A stretch of 64,000 bases of DNA from Muribaculum sp. An289 (lineage in GTDB: Bacteria; Bacteroidota; Bacteroidia; Bacteroidales; UBA932). The notes beneath the pieces were generated by a model. It did no database searches, was not told the origin of the DNA, and saw nothing but the letters and a program-made list of their open reading frames with translations. The position numbers were made by a program, and so were the translations under genes. Location: contig NZ_NFIV01000006.1 in the NCBI RefSeq assembly GCF_002159555.1, forward strand, positions 124,001 to 188,000. The letters are read 5' to 3'. Each line of letters starts with the position of its first letter. The first letter of the stretch is position 1. This document shows positions 43,303-51,136 of the stretch, piece by piece.

Positions 43303-45723
43303 TCAATTGCTTCCGAAATGGACCCTGATTTTCAGGTAAAACGCCCTTCCGGCTTTCTGAAGGCTGAAATTGTCATAAAGCTTTTCGTCGGTAAAGTTCC
43401 TGCATTCGAAAGAAATGTTGTAACGACCGTCGCTGATGCTGTAAGTCAGGGAAATATTGTGCGAAAACTGGGTAGGGACATAGTTTTTGGAGTCCTTGTG
43501 CCCGATGTTTTCCCAATAAAGCGGGAACTCGTGCTGCCAGAAATTGTCGTAACTTACCGTCAGCGTATTTCCTTTCGCGAAGAGGTCGTTCCAATAAAAA
43601 TTGGCATCGAAGCCGGCGTATCTGTAAGGGATATTCGGCAGCCGGACCTTGTAGTGCATGCTTTCCTGAAGCGAACCGCCGGTCCATGTCTTTTCGAAAT
43701 CCCGCGTGTCGATATCGTTGTACGTGACCCCGGCATCGAACCATTTGGAATAAGAATATCTCAGGGAGATGTTGTAGCCCATTGTGCGGACATGCCCGTG
43801 GTTCTCGTAGATGCCGAACTGGGTGCTTCCGTGCTTGCCGAGCCCGCGTTTTATGTAGTCCTTGGTATTGCGGAAGATGAAACTTCCTTCGGCATAGATG
43901 CGGTGCCCTCCTTCGAAATCGTGACCGTAACTCAGGTTGAGGTTCACGTTGTCGCTTTTTTCGGGTCTCAAGTCCGTTTTCCCGGCTTCGAGGTCTTCGT
44001 CTCCGAAGAGTTCATCCGTCGTAGGCAGCCTGTATGCCTTTTCGTATGAAAGTTTTATCTGGAACCCCCTCAGCGGGATGTACGTCCCGGCGATGCCGTA
44101 TCCGAACGAATCGGTAGTCCGCTCCATGCTTATGTAGTCTCCAACCCCGTCGGAACTTTGGGACACCGGCCCCTGGTTGTATTGGTTGTAGTATTTTCCG
44201 AAAACCGACACGTTCCATTTCCGCGAGAGTGCAAGGCGGTAGGAGAGTCCCGTGATGTTTTTCCGGGTCACTTTCGGGATGTCGAAGGCCGTAAGGACCG
44301 ATGAAGTGCCTATGTATGAGCGACTTTTGCGCCGGAAGTCGCTGGTTATATGGTTGAAGGTGAAGGTGTGGGCCTTGCCGAGACGGTAATTGATGTTTAC
44401 CGAAGCGTTGATATTGGTGTTTTTCGATTCGCTGTTCTGGTAAGACTGTTCCCCTTTCGTGTCCTTGATATAATATTCCCCGTACCAGTTGTAGTATCTT
44501 GCGGAAGTATCGATGTTCCTTGTAATGTTATAATTAAAATTGGCCGCAACGGTGACGTCGAGTCCTTTGACGAAAAGGTTGCGTTTGACGTATTCGAGCG
44601 ATGGGGAGACCGACCAGCCTTTGCGGTGTTTCTGTCCGAAAACAATCTCTTGATATACTCCGGTCTGTATGTCTTTGTAAAAATTGGAATACGAAACCCC
44701 GAAGATGAGCCTGTCGGCCCAGTCTTTCCCGGCTACTCCGAGTTTTGCCATCACGACTTCGTTGTGGAAGGTGTCATGGAAACGCCTTACATGTTTTATG
44801 TCGTTTTTGTCCACTGGGAGCTTGTGTACGTTCCCGTTTTCGTCCGTTTCGAATTCCCTTACCCAGTTGTCGATATAGTAGCTGTTGTCGGAATAATTCT
44901 GGAAGGCGTTGACTTCGTATGTAAAACCGTTTTCGAGAGTCTGGCCGAAATTCACGTATGACTTGTGCGTGTTGAACGACCCGTAGGAATACGAGGCGTC
45001 CACATGCCATTTCGGCCTAGCCTTGTCGGTTACGATGTTGATTACTCCTCCGATTGCATCCGTTCCGAAGGATACCGGAACCACCCCTTTGTACACCTCT
45101 ATACGTTCCGCGAAATTTACCGGTATGTTGTTGATGTCGAATGCAGTTCCGGCACCTTCCTGAGGCACTCCGTCGATGAAGACTTTTACGTGTTTCCCGC
45201 TGAATCCGTCCAGCATCAGCTGCATGTCCGAGCCTACTCCCCCTGATTCGCGCAGCTTCATGCCCGGCAGCCTTGTGAGGGCGTCCCCGAGGTTTTTCGC
45301 GGAATTCCTGAGGCCTTTGGTCTCGACTGCCACGGCGTTGAATGCGGAACGTTTTACCCTTCCGATGGCATTTCCGGTGACTACGGATGCTTCGAGGCGG
45401 GTGGCTTCGTGTCTGAGCCTTACATTGTGTTTCAATGCTTCTCCCTCCGGGATGTCTACTGTCTGTTCATACTTTTCAAATCCCAGAGCGGAGACAATCA
45501 AGGTATATTCGCCGGCAGGGGCTTCAAGCCTGTAATGGCCGTGCCTGTCGGTGTAACAGTTGTATTCCGTGCCTTTAAGCAGTACCGTGGCGTAGTCGAT
45601 GATTTCGCCTTCCGTGGAAGATATTTTTCCGAATATGGAGCCGGGTTGCGCCTTTGCCGTGAAAATGCCTGTCAATATCAGGACGGACACTGCGGCGAGT
45701 CGTCGTAATCCGTAAAATGTCAT
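43303..45723 (-). CDS. xusA: TonB-dependent outer membrane receptor, XusA-like
   Basis: An 806-residue receptor. Signal peptide 1-25 (ILTGIFTAKAQ) is followed by a carboxypeptidase-like regulatory domain (GSIFGKISSTEGEIIDYATV, about 27-110). The plug domain has VVTGNAIGR, LRNSAKNLGDALTRLPGMKL and VFIDGVPQEG. A 22-strand-type barrel follows with TonB-receptor strands (DNVNLNLSYGHDFEGG) and ends in FYLKIRVHFGSN. It takes up ligand through the outer membrane using TonB energy; the operon partners make a ferric siderophore the likely cargo. It is the first gene of the operon. Starting at 45723 (MTFYG) gives a normal signal peptide; an upstream in-frame ATG at 45780 would add 19 residues of no use. 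Confidence 0.8.
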   Translation of the reverse strand: MTFYGLRRLAAVSVLILTGIFTAKAQPGSIFGKISSTEGEIIDYATVLLKGTEYNCYTDRHGHYRLEAPAGEYTLIVSALGFEKYEQTVDIPEGEALKHNVRLRHEATRLEASVVTGNAIGRVKRSAFNAVAVETKGLRNSAKNLGDALTRLPGMKLRESGGVGSDMQLMLDGFSGKHVKVFIDGVPQEGAGTAFDINNIPVNFAERIEVYKGVVPVSFGTDAIGGVINIVTDKARPKWHVDASYSYGSFNTHKSYVNFGQTLENGFTYEVNAFQNYSDNSYYIDNWVREFETDENGNVHKLPVDKNDIKHVRRFHDTFHNEVVMAKLGVAGKDWADRLIFGVSYSNFYKDIQTGVYQEIVFGQKHRKGWSVSPSLEYVKRNLFVKGLDVTVAANFNYNITRNIDTSARYYNWYGEYYIKDTKGEQSYQNSESKNTNINASVNINYRLGKAHTFTFNHITSDFRRKSRSYIGTSSVLTAFDIPKVTRKNITGLSYRLALSRKWNVSVFGKYYNQYNQGPVSQSSDGVGDYISMERTTDSFGYGIAGTYIPLRGFQIKLSYEKAYRLPTTDELFGDEDLEAGKTDLRPEKSDNVNLNLSYGHDFEGGHRIYAEGSFIFRNTKDYIKRGLGKHGSTQFGIYENHGHVRTMGYNISLRYSYSKWFDAGVTYNDIDTRDFEKTWTGGSLQESMHYKVRLPNIPYRYAGFDANFYWNDLFAKGNTLTVSYDNFWQHEFPLYWENIGHKDSKNYVPTQFSHNISLTYSISDGRYNISFECRNFTDEKLYDNFSLQKAGRAFYLKIRVHFGSN

Positions 45724-45780
45724 ATCTGTGTTTTTTGCGTTTTCGCCCGCAAAGTAACAGACTTCCCGTTTCCCGCACAA

Positions 45781-45951
45781 TCACCATTTTTGGTGAAAAT
45801 CCACCGTTCCGGTAGCCGGATTTTGGGAAAATGGCTTAAAAAAATGCTTTGTCTGTATTTTTTTCACGGATTCAACGGATTTGCAAAGCCGTTTTGAAAT
45901 TTGTTCGATAGTCATCCCTGCATACGACATGGCCAGGACGTTTTTTTTCAT
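45781..45951 (-). pseudogene. Possible HTH (LuxR/sigma-70 region 4-like) fragment
   Basis: A 56-residue frame. MSYAGMTIEQISKRLCKSVES followed by VKKIQTKHFF looks like a LuxR or sigma region 4 helix-turn-helix (turn at MTIEQISKRL, recognition helix after SVES). The start ATG carries an A8 run. It lies between the Xus receptor gene and the small membrane paralogue, antisense to the latter's first codons. The rest of any such regulator is not seen. It may be a truncated remnant or chance. Confidence 0.3.
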
Positions 45952-46274
45952 TGTCGTCGAGAAATGTCTGGGGTTTTTCCGTCCAATACTCCGTGTCGGG
46001 GTTGTATTTCCATGCAGCATGGGTTGTGTCCGGTTTGTTTTTACTGGCATTTGCCGTAAGGCTTGTTGTAGTATTGTCGTGCGGGGAAGCCAGGACTTTG
46101 GCAGTGCGGGATGGCGGAGGGGACGGACTTGTTTTTCCAGCCGTCTTATTGCTTTTCGCAGTCGAGTTTCACCGTACCGGAAGGGCGGATGCGGCCATGA
46201 TTGCCCTGGTTGTTTTTGTTCTGGCGTTTTGCGCTTCGCTTTTCCTGATGTTTCGCGGCGTAAGTGAAAAGTAA
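45929..46274 (+). pseudogene. Small membrane protein, paralogue 2 (frameshifted at T8)
   Basis: From about codon 8 the frame ending at 46274 encodes WVVSGLFLLAFAVRLVVVL, GEARTLAVRD, FPAVLLLFAVEFHRTG and ALVVFVLAFCASLFLMF, matching the protein at 40267-40662. But the only ATG start nearby (45929) is in another frame, separated by a run of eight T (45941-45948). With seven T the gene would be open from that ATG (MARTFFSLSSRN...). So either a pseudogene, a slippage-controlled gene, or a sequencing error. It lies 205 bp upstream of xusA, on the opposite strand, so the two paralogues flank the Xus operon. Confidence 0.55.
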
Positions 46275-46338
46275 AAAGAAAGAACTTTTGAAAAATTTTA
46301 AACAGCTTCAAAGAAGCTTCTAAAAATTCGAAAGAAAT

Positions 46339-46369
46339 TTTGCGGGTAATAAAAATATGTTTACCTTTG
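46339..46369 (+). promoter_or_regulatory. Promoter of tRNA-Lys genes
   Basis: TTTG (46339-46342), 19-nt spacer, TACCTTTG (46362-46369), 36 nt before the first tRNA. Confidence 0.75.
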
Positions 46370-46404
46370 CAGTCCCGTTCGGAAAACGAAGGGGAATAAG
46401 GTTG

Positions 46405-46477
46405 GATTCGTTAGCTCAGTTGGTAGAGCACAACACTTTTAATGTTGGGGTCCTGGGTTCGAGCCCCAGACGGATCA
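46405..46477 (+). tRNA. tRNA-Lys (TTT)
   Basis: A 73-nt cloverleaf. The acceptor GATTCGT pairs with ACGGATC (one G.U), D stem GCTC/GAGC, anticodon loop CTTTTAA with TTT, T stem CTGGG/CCCAG, discriminator A. CCA is not encoded. Confidence 0.95.
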
Positions 46478-46499
46478 CAAGACGGCGTTTGCCGGACAT

Positions 46500-46573
46500 G
46501 CTTCCTTAGCTCAGTTGGCTAGAGCATCTGACTCTTAATCAGAGGGTCCTGGGTTCGAGCCCCAGAGGAAGTA
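46500..46573 (+). tRNA. tRNA-Lys (CTT)
   Basis: A 74-nt cloverleaf. Acceptor GCTTCCT/AGGAAGT with a G1.U72 pair, anticodon loop CTCTTAA with CTT, T stem CTGGG/CCCAG, discriminator A. It follows tRNA-Lys(TTT) by 22 nt and is likely in the same transcript. CCA is not encoded. Confidence 0.93.
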
Positions 46574-46581
46574 CTTCAAAA

Positions 46582-46612
46582 AGCACTTGCAGCGATGTTG
46601 CAGGTGCTTTTT
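46582..46612 (+). terminator. Terminator after the tRNA-Lys pair
   Basis: AGCACTTGCA (46582-46591) pairs with TGCAGGTGCT (46599-46608), ten pairs with one T.G, followed by a T-run (TTTTTGTTTT). Confidence 0.8.
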
Positions 46613-46693
46613 GTTTTCGGGCAGCCATAGCACGGGCGGGCAGGGGCAAGGAGTGGGAAACAGGAGCGGGAAATGTGAACCGAACCTACTTGA

Positions 46694-46838
46694 AGCGAGT
46701 AAATTATTTACAAATATCTAATTATCAATTATTTAGAAAAACGCAACTCGCTTTCAACCATGTCCTCATACCCCTCAAAAACGAGCTTAATTTTGATAAA
46801 TTATTGATTGTTAATGATTTAACAAAATGTAACTCGCT
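46694..46838. repeat. Palindromic intergenic element D
   Basis: 145 bp. Two halves, each bounded by AGCGAGT / ACTCGCT (or its variant), are inverted copies of each other. TAATTATCA (46719-46727) and TTGATTGTTA (from 46805) are 86 bp apart, the same spacing as in copies A-C. The GC-richer tip sequence differs from A-C. Confidence 0.6.
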
Positions 46839-46918
46839 CCAAACTTTCGTTTTCTGGCGATCAGGGAAACAACATCTTTGCCGAGGGACTGGCGGGCGAA
46901 TCGGATTTTACCGGCATA

Positions 46919-47091
46919 TTTTTCACCCCACAGCCATCCGGTTCCTTCTGAAATGATTGATAATCAGTAATTTACAAAAACACAAGCTGTCTTTGGGTGC
47001 CTCAGAAAGTACCCAAGCGCAGATGTGATTTTTATAAACTGCTTATTATCAACACTTTACAAGAACACAGGCTGGCTGTGGGGTAGAAAAA
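46919..47091. repeat. Palindromic intergenic element, copy B
   Basis: A 173-bp imperfect palindrome from TTTTTCACCCCACAGCCA to TGGCTGTGGGGTAGAAAAA. Dyads TGATAATCA (46958-46966) and TTATTATCA (47043-47051) are 85 bp apart. The tip stem TTGGGTGC (46993-47000) / GTACCCAA (47009-47016) has a G.T pair where copy A has G-C and copy C has A-T. About 70 bp beyond the right end, to 47160, is nearly identical to the flank of copy A. Confidence 0.8.
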
Positions 47092-47230
47092 GTTGATTTT
47101 GTCCGGTCACGGGCGAGAAATGAGGCCACGGAAGTTTCCGACCGGAATTATCCGCTGGTCCCTTATTCTTTTTGACAAGCCGGAGATTGAACAGAAGGAA
47201 ATGGGGCGCGGCGGTCCATTAACGCAAAAT

Positions 47231-47260
47231 AAAAGCGGTCCGCAAAATAACGGGCCGCTT
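47231..47260 (-). terminator. Terminator of hsp20
   Basis: On the minus strand AAGCGGCCCG pairs with CGGACCGCTT (10 pairs, one G.T; 8-nt loop), followed by TTTTATTTTG, directly after the hsp20 stop. Confidence 0.7.
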
Positions 47261-47280
47261 CAATTTAACCGTTTGATTCA

Positions 47281-47730
47281 CTATTCGATATCTATCGTAT
47301 GGATAGAGTTTTCGGGTTTCTCTTCTTCTTTCTTAGGCAATACTATGGTAAGCACGCCGTGTTCCATTTTTGCGGAAATGCCTTTCTTGTCGACGTTGTC
47401 AGGCAATACCAGGCTCTGCTGGAACCTGCTGTAAGAGAACTCCCTTCTAAGGTATTTTCCTTCTTTCTTCTTGCCTTCCCCTTCCTTGTTCTCGTATTTT
47501 TTCTCCATTTCAATTGTCAGTTCGTCATCGTTGGCGATATTGATTTTGAAATCGGATTTGGTGAGACCCGGGGCGGCGACTTCTACCGTAAAGTCCTTTT
47601 CGTTTTCTATGATGTTTACGGCAGGTGAAGTGCTGTTCAACCTTGCTACATTGTTACTCATGAAGTCATCGTCGAATATGTCATTGAATATAGACGGTAA
47701 CCAATACTGATTTCTTCTAACGAGTGCCAT
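47281..47730 (-). CDS. Small heat shock protein, Hsp20/alpha-crystallin family
   Basis: A 149-residue ATP-independent chaperone. The alpha-crystallin domain covers about 36-135, with the strands AVNIIENEKDFTVEVAAPG and EFSYSRFQQSLVLPDNVD and the conserved HGVLTIVLPK near the end. The C-terminal tail (about 137-149) is charged and lacks a clear IXI motif apart from the HTIDI end. The ATG at 47730 is chosen because it has a strong GGAGGATAT ribosome site upstream, rare in this genome. Monocistronic, with its own terminator. Confidence 0.9.
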   Translation of the reverse strand: MALVRRNQYWLPSIFNDIFDDDFMSNNVARLNSTSPAVNIIENEKDFTVEVAAPGLTKSDFKINIANDDELTIEMEKKYENKEGEGKKKEGKYLRREFSYSRFQQSLVLPDNVDKKGISAKMEHGVLTIVLPKKEEEKPENSIHTIDIE

Positions 47731-47924
47731 AATTATATCCTCCAAATTTTAAATTCAACTTTTATTCTCTGAACCCGACCTTCATCGGATTCGACGTATG
47801 TTTTGTCAAAGGATGTGCCAGCGGAAAAATCGTTGTAAAAACGGCCCTGTTTGCGCCAAAAAGTCATTAATACGACAATTTTTCACCCGAAAAGTGACAA
47901 ATTTTCTTAAAAAGGCTTAAAAAT

Positions 47925-47955
47925 TTTGGTGTTTCATTAAAAACCTCTATATTTG
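47925..47955 (+). promoter_or_regulatory. Promoter of tRNA-Asn
   Basis: TTTG (47925-47928), 19-nt spacer, TATATTTG (47948-47955). Confidence 0.75.
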
Positions 47956-47994
47956 CAGTCGCAAAAGCGAGTTTTATAAAGGTTTATATTACAA

Positions 47995-48068
47995 TCCTCA
48001 TTAGCTCAGTTGGTTAGAGCATCTGACTGTTAATCAGAGGGTCCTAGGTTCAAGTCCTAGATGAGGAG
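47995..48068 (+). tRNA. tRNA-Asn (GTT)
   Basis: A 74-nt cloverleaf. Acceptor TCCTCAT/ATGAGGA, anticodon loop CTGTTAA with GTT, T stem CTAGG/CCTAG, discriminator G as expected for Asn. CCA is not encoded. Confidence 0.95.
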
Positions 48069-48070
48069 CA

Positions 48071-48105
48071 GAAATCCGCTCGTAAGAGCGGATTTCTTTT
48101 TTTTT
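48071..48105 (+). terminator. Terminator after tRNA-Asn
   Basis: GAAATCCGCTC (48071-48081) pairs perfectly with GAGCGGATTTC (48086-48096), with a GTAA loop, followed by a T-run. Confidence 0.9.
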
Positions 48106-48180
48106 GTTTCTTGCAAAATAGGTTTATTTTTTTTAATTTTACAACCGATAACTTCTATAAACAACTTAAAACTCGATGCA

Positions 48181-50237
48181 ATGAAACATTTCTTTTATTT
48201 TACGGCAGCCGCCGTCGCTTTTCTGGTAATCAACGGATGTGAGCAAATCCCCCCCCCCCCAAGCCTGTTTTTGAGCCTGTATCTTCTGAGGATATGACAG
48301 TTCCGTGCTCCGGCGGTATTTTTTCAGTGGCATACGAAATCGTCAATCCATCGGAAAACGGGGATGTATTGGCGCATACCGAAGCTGATTGGATCACGGA
48401 TTTCGATTATTCAGTTTTCGGCGAGGTGAAATTCCTGGTTGAAGAGAATATCGGGAAAGACAAGCGCGAAAGCGTGATATTTCTGGAATATGAATATTCA
48501 GAAGGCGAATCTTTGGAGTTCGGTGTCAAAATTGTTCAGGAGGCGGCAGGGGATCTTCCTCCGGAGCCGGACGACGATCCTTTTACGATAGAAGTTTATG
48601 AAATAGGTGCGACTTCCGCCAAAGTGAAAACCACGCCGCTCGACATGGAGCTTACCTATACGTCCCAGTTGATGACCAAGGCTGATTTCGAATATCAGGT
48701 AGGAGATGTGGATAATGCGCAGCAGTGGCTGAGGGAGACCTTCGAATACATGGCGTACAGTTATGGTATGACTTTCTATGATTTTATGAAGGCTTTCCTG
48801 ATAAGCGGTGTCGAGGATTATCCTTATACGGGATTGCTTCCCGAAACCGAACATATCGTTTTTGCCGTGGGGCTTGACTATGAGTGTAATTTCACTACCG
48901 AATTTTATATAGGTGCGAATTTTTTTACGATGGAGTTTACCCTTACCGACTTGTCGTTTACCATGGATGTAGTTCCGGAAGCAAGGACCGCTTTCGTTGT
49001 TACGACTCCTTCCGACATGACCGCCAATTATGTAGTCTTTCCGATTATGCAGTCCGACTGTGCAGGATTGTCAGACGAGGATATCATCCAAAGTATAATC
49101 GATGCATATTCCATGTTCATAGAGGTATATGTGGTTTATGGGATAAACGAGAGGAATTTTACCGGATTAGAGCCTGACACGGATTATTATGCATTGGCTT
49201 TCGGTTTTGAGCCGAGTGCTTTCATGTATACTTCGAATCTCCACAAAGAACCTTTCACTACATTGAATACGGGTGACCCGACCAAGGTTACTTTCGACAT
49301 ATCTGCCGACAGGATAAGTGCTTATTTTGCAGATATTACCGTAAAACCTTCGGACGCGTCGGTGTTTTATCTTTACAATGTCATCCAGAAATCTCTTTAT
49401 GAGTCTTATGGCGGAGACAAGGACGCTCTGCAACGGTATTCGGATGAGCTCATAGATGAATTATACCAAGATTATGTGGGCTATGGATATACTTGGGAAG
49501 AAATTGTGGAACAATTTTATGTTGCAGGCGAAACGACTTTTACTGCTGAATGCCTTGTCCCGGAAACGGAATATTATGTTTGGGCGGCCACATGTGATGA
49601 ACAGGGTGTATTCTTATCGGAACCGGCTCTCGTACCGTTTGTTACAGAGCAACATGTACCTTCCGACGCGTATGTTCCAGGCATAGTGGACGAGTATTTC
49701 GATGGTTATGAAATAGCCGAATACAATCCTCTTTATGGCGGATATCAGGGCATGGTTGTCGTTCCGATCGTATATGAGCCTAACGATTCGGCTGTAGATT
49801 GGTGCGTGTCCGTTTTCCAAGGAGACGTAGTCGCCATGTATGGCGAAGATGATGTGTTCTTATCCACATTGGAAAGCTCGCAGTGGGGGCAGAACATTGT
49901 GGGCATACCTACTTTCGCATTAATGTACGATCAGCCGTATACTGTAACTACTATTGCAGTGGATGAGGATGGAAATTACGGTGAGATGTATCATCAGGTA
50001 TACACAATGACAAAAGATGGAGTGGCTCCGCCTGAAAATGTTGATTATTATTTTAATCAGTTCATGCCGTATTCAGGATATCCGGAGGAGTTAAAACGCG
50101 TGATGCCGAAGATAATGTGCCATAAGGAGGATAAGCCTGACTGCGTAGCGGATACGTCCGAATCTTTGGATATGGGAGAATTGCCTCCGATCGGCAAAGA
50201 TTCGTCTGGAAAGATAATTAAAGCTGATTTGTTTTGA
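48181..50237 (+). CDS. Large modular surface lipoprotein split by a 12-C tract (phase-variable candidate)
   Basis: The start ATG gives a lipoprotein signal ending INGCEQI, then 12 C (48249-48260) that shift the frame and lead to TGA at 48295. Two bases fewer or one more (10 or 13 C) would join it to the long frame through KPVFEPVSSEDMTVPCSGG to 50237, giving 685 residues. The joined protein has a BACON-like domain at about 35-120. Repeated modules follow that resemble the protein at 31457 (LLPETEHIVFAVG, LEPDTDYYALAFG, LVPETEYYVWAATC). The product is likely surface-exposed. The tract is OFF in this sequence, unless it reflects an assembly or sequencing error. Confidence 0.75.
48249..48260 (+). 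repeat. Poly-C tract (12 C) in a lipoprotein N-terminus
   Basis: Twelve C directly after the codons of the lipoprotein signal. The length puts the downstream 1.9 kb out of frame with the start codon. Confidence 0.9.
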
Positions 50238-50290
50238 TTGCGAATAATGACTAATTTTGCAAGAGCATTGTATTTCTAATTCACGCACGG

Positions 50291-51073
50291 ATGGACGTAC
50301 TTCTTTTATCCCGTATGATTAAGGAGCTTGTGCTCGAAAACGACAGGGTTTCGCTTCCGGGACTCGGAGTTTTCGTCTGTGAGTATGTCCCTGCTTCATT
50401 TTCCGATAAGGGTTTTGTCATAAACCCTCCTTACAAGAGGATATATTTCAGGAGCAAGAAGGAAGATGACGGGCTTCTCGTTTCCTTTTATGCAGGGAAG
50501 AACGGGGTGGATAAGGACGTTGCGGAAAAATTTGTCGAGGATGCGGTTTCGGACATAAGGCAGGAGCTTGAGTCGAAACGTTCCGTGGAATTTCCCGAGT
50601 TGGGGAAGTTGCGCTCGACAAAGGAAAATACTCTGTTTTTCGTGGCCGACCAGGATTTGGATATTTACCCCGACGGTTTCGGGTTGGTTTCGGTATCGTT
50701 GAAGAGCAGCGAGAGCGAAGACATTCCGGAATCTGTTCCGGTAACACCAGCGGTGCCAGTAGCATCGGCGACACCAGTGACTCCGGAGGTTCCGGCGGCA
50801 CCAGCGGTGCCAGTAGCCCCAGCGGCTCCAGCAGTATCGGAGACCGTGGAGACCCCAGTAACAGCGGCGACCCCGGAAGCCCCAGCGATTCCGGAAAGCG
50901 GGAAAAAGAAGGCCCCTGCATGGAAATGGGGGCTGGCGATTTCGGGTATAGTAGTTCTTGCGTTGGTGTTGTTCGCGATATCGGCCAGAATCTTTCCCGA
51001 CAGTGGCTTTATAAACGGGCTTCTGTACTCGGAAGAGGAAATCGAGATATTGAAATGGGCGGGACTTTTATGA
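50291..51073 (+). CDS. HU-CCDC81-like membrane protein with Pro/Ala/Val linker
   Basis: 260 residues. The first 130 residues (RVSLPGLGVFVCEYVPASF, NPPYKRIYFRSKKEDDG, RSVEFPELGKL) match the paired bacterial HU-CCDC81 domains of Bacteroidota, proposed to bind DNA or polymers in a division-related membrane protein. A 60-residue linker of P-V-A-T repeats follows (about 146-205), then one membrane segment (about 213-231) and a short tail. It lies upstream of and convergent to metG. In the family, proteins with this layout sit near the cell-wall or division apparatus; the role here is unproven. Confidence 0.7.
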   Translation: MDVLLLSRMIKELVLENDRVSLPGLGVFVCEYVPASFSDKGFVINPPYKRIYFRSKKEDDGLLVSFYAGKNGVDKDVAEKFVEDAVSDIRQELESKRSVEFPELGKLRSTKENTLFFVADQDLDIYPDGFGLVSVSLKSSESEDIPESVPVTPAVPVASATPVTPEVPAAPAVPVAPAAPAVSETVETPVTAATPEAPAIPESGKKKAPAWKWGLAISGIVVLALVLFAISARIFPDSGFINGLLYSEEEIEILKWAGLL

Positions 51074-51136
51074 TCCCGCCCTGTTTCTTGTGTTTTTTGT
51101 CGTGCGGTTGACCGATTAGGCCGTACCGTTTGTTCG

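Larger units (their letters stand above)
46574..47280. other. 706-bp gap between tRNA-Lys and hsp20
   Basis: No gene seen. It holds the tRNA terminator, palindromic elements D (46694-46838) and B (46919-47091), a conserved flank to about 47160 also found beyond copy A, and the hsp20 terminator. Confidence 0.75.

Noticed and set aside
47093-47434. Open frame of 113 residues upstream and antisense to hsp20
   Set aside because: Covers the repeat flank, the terminator and antisense hsp20; nothing in it is recognisable.
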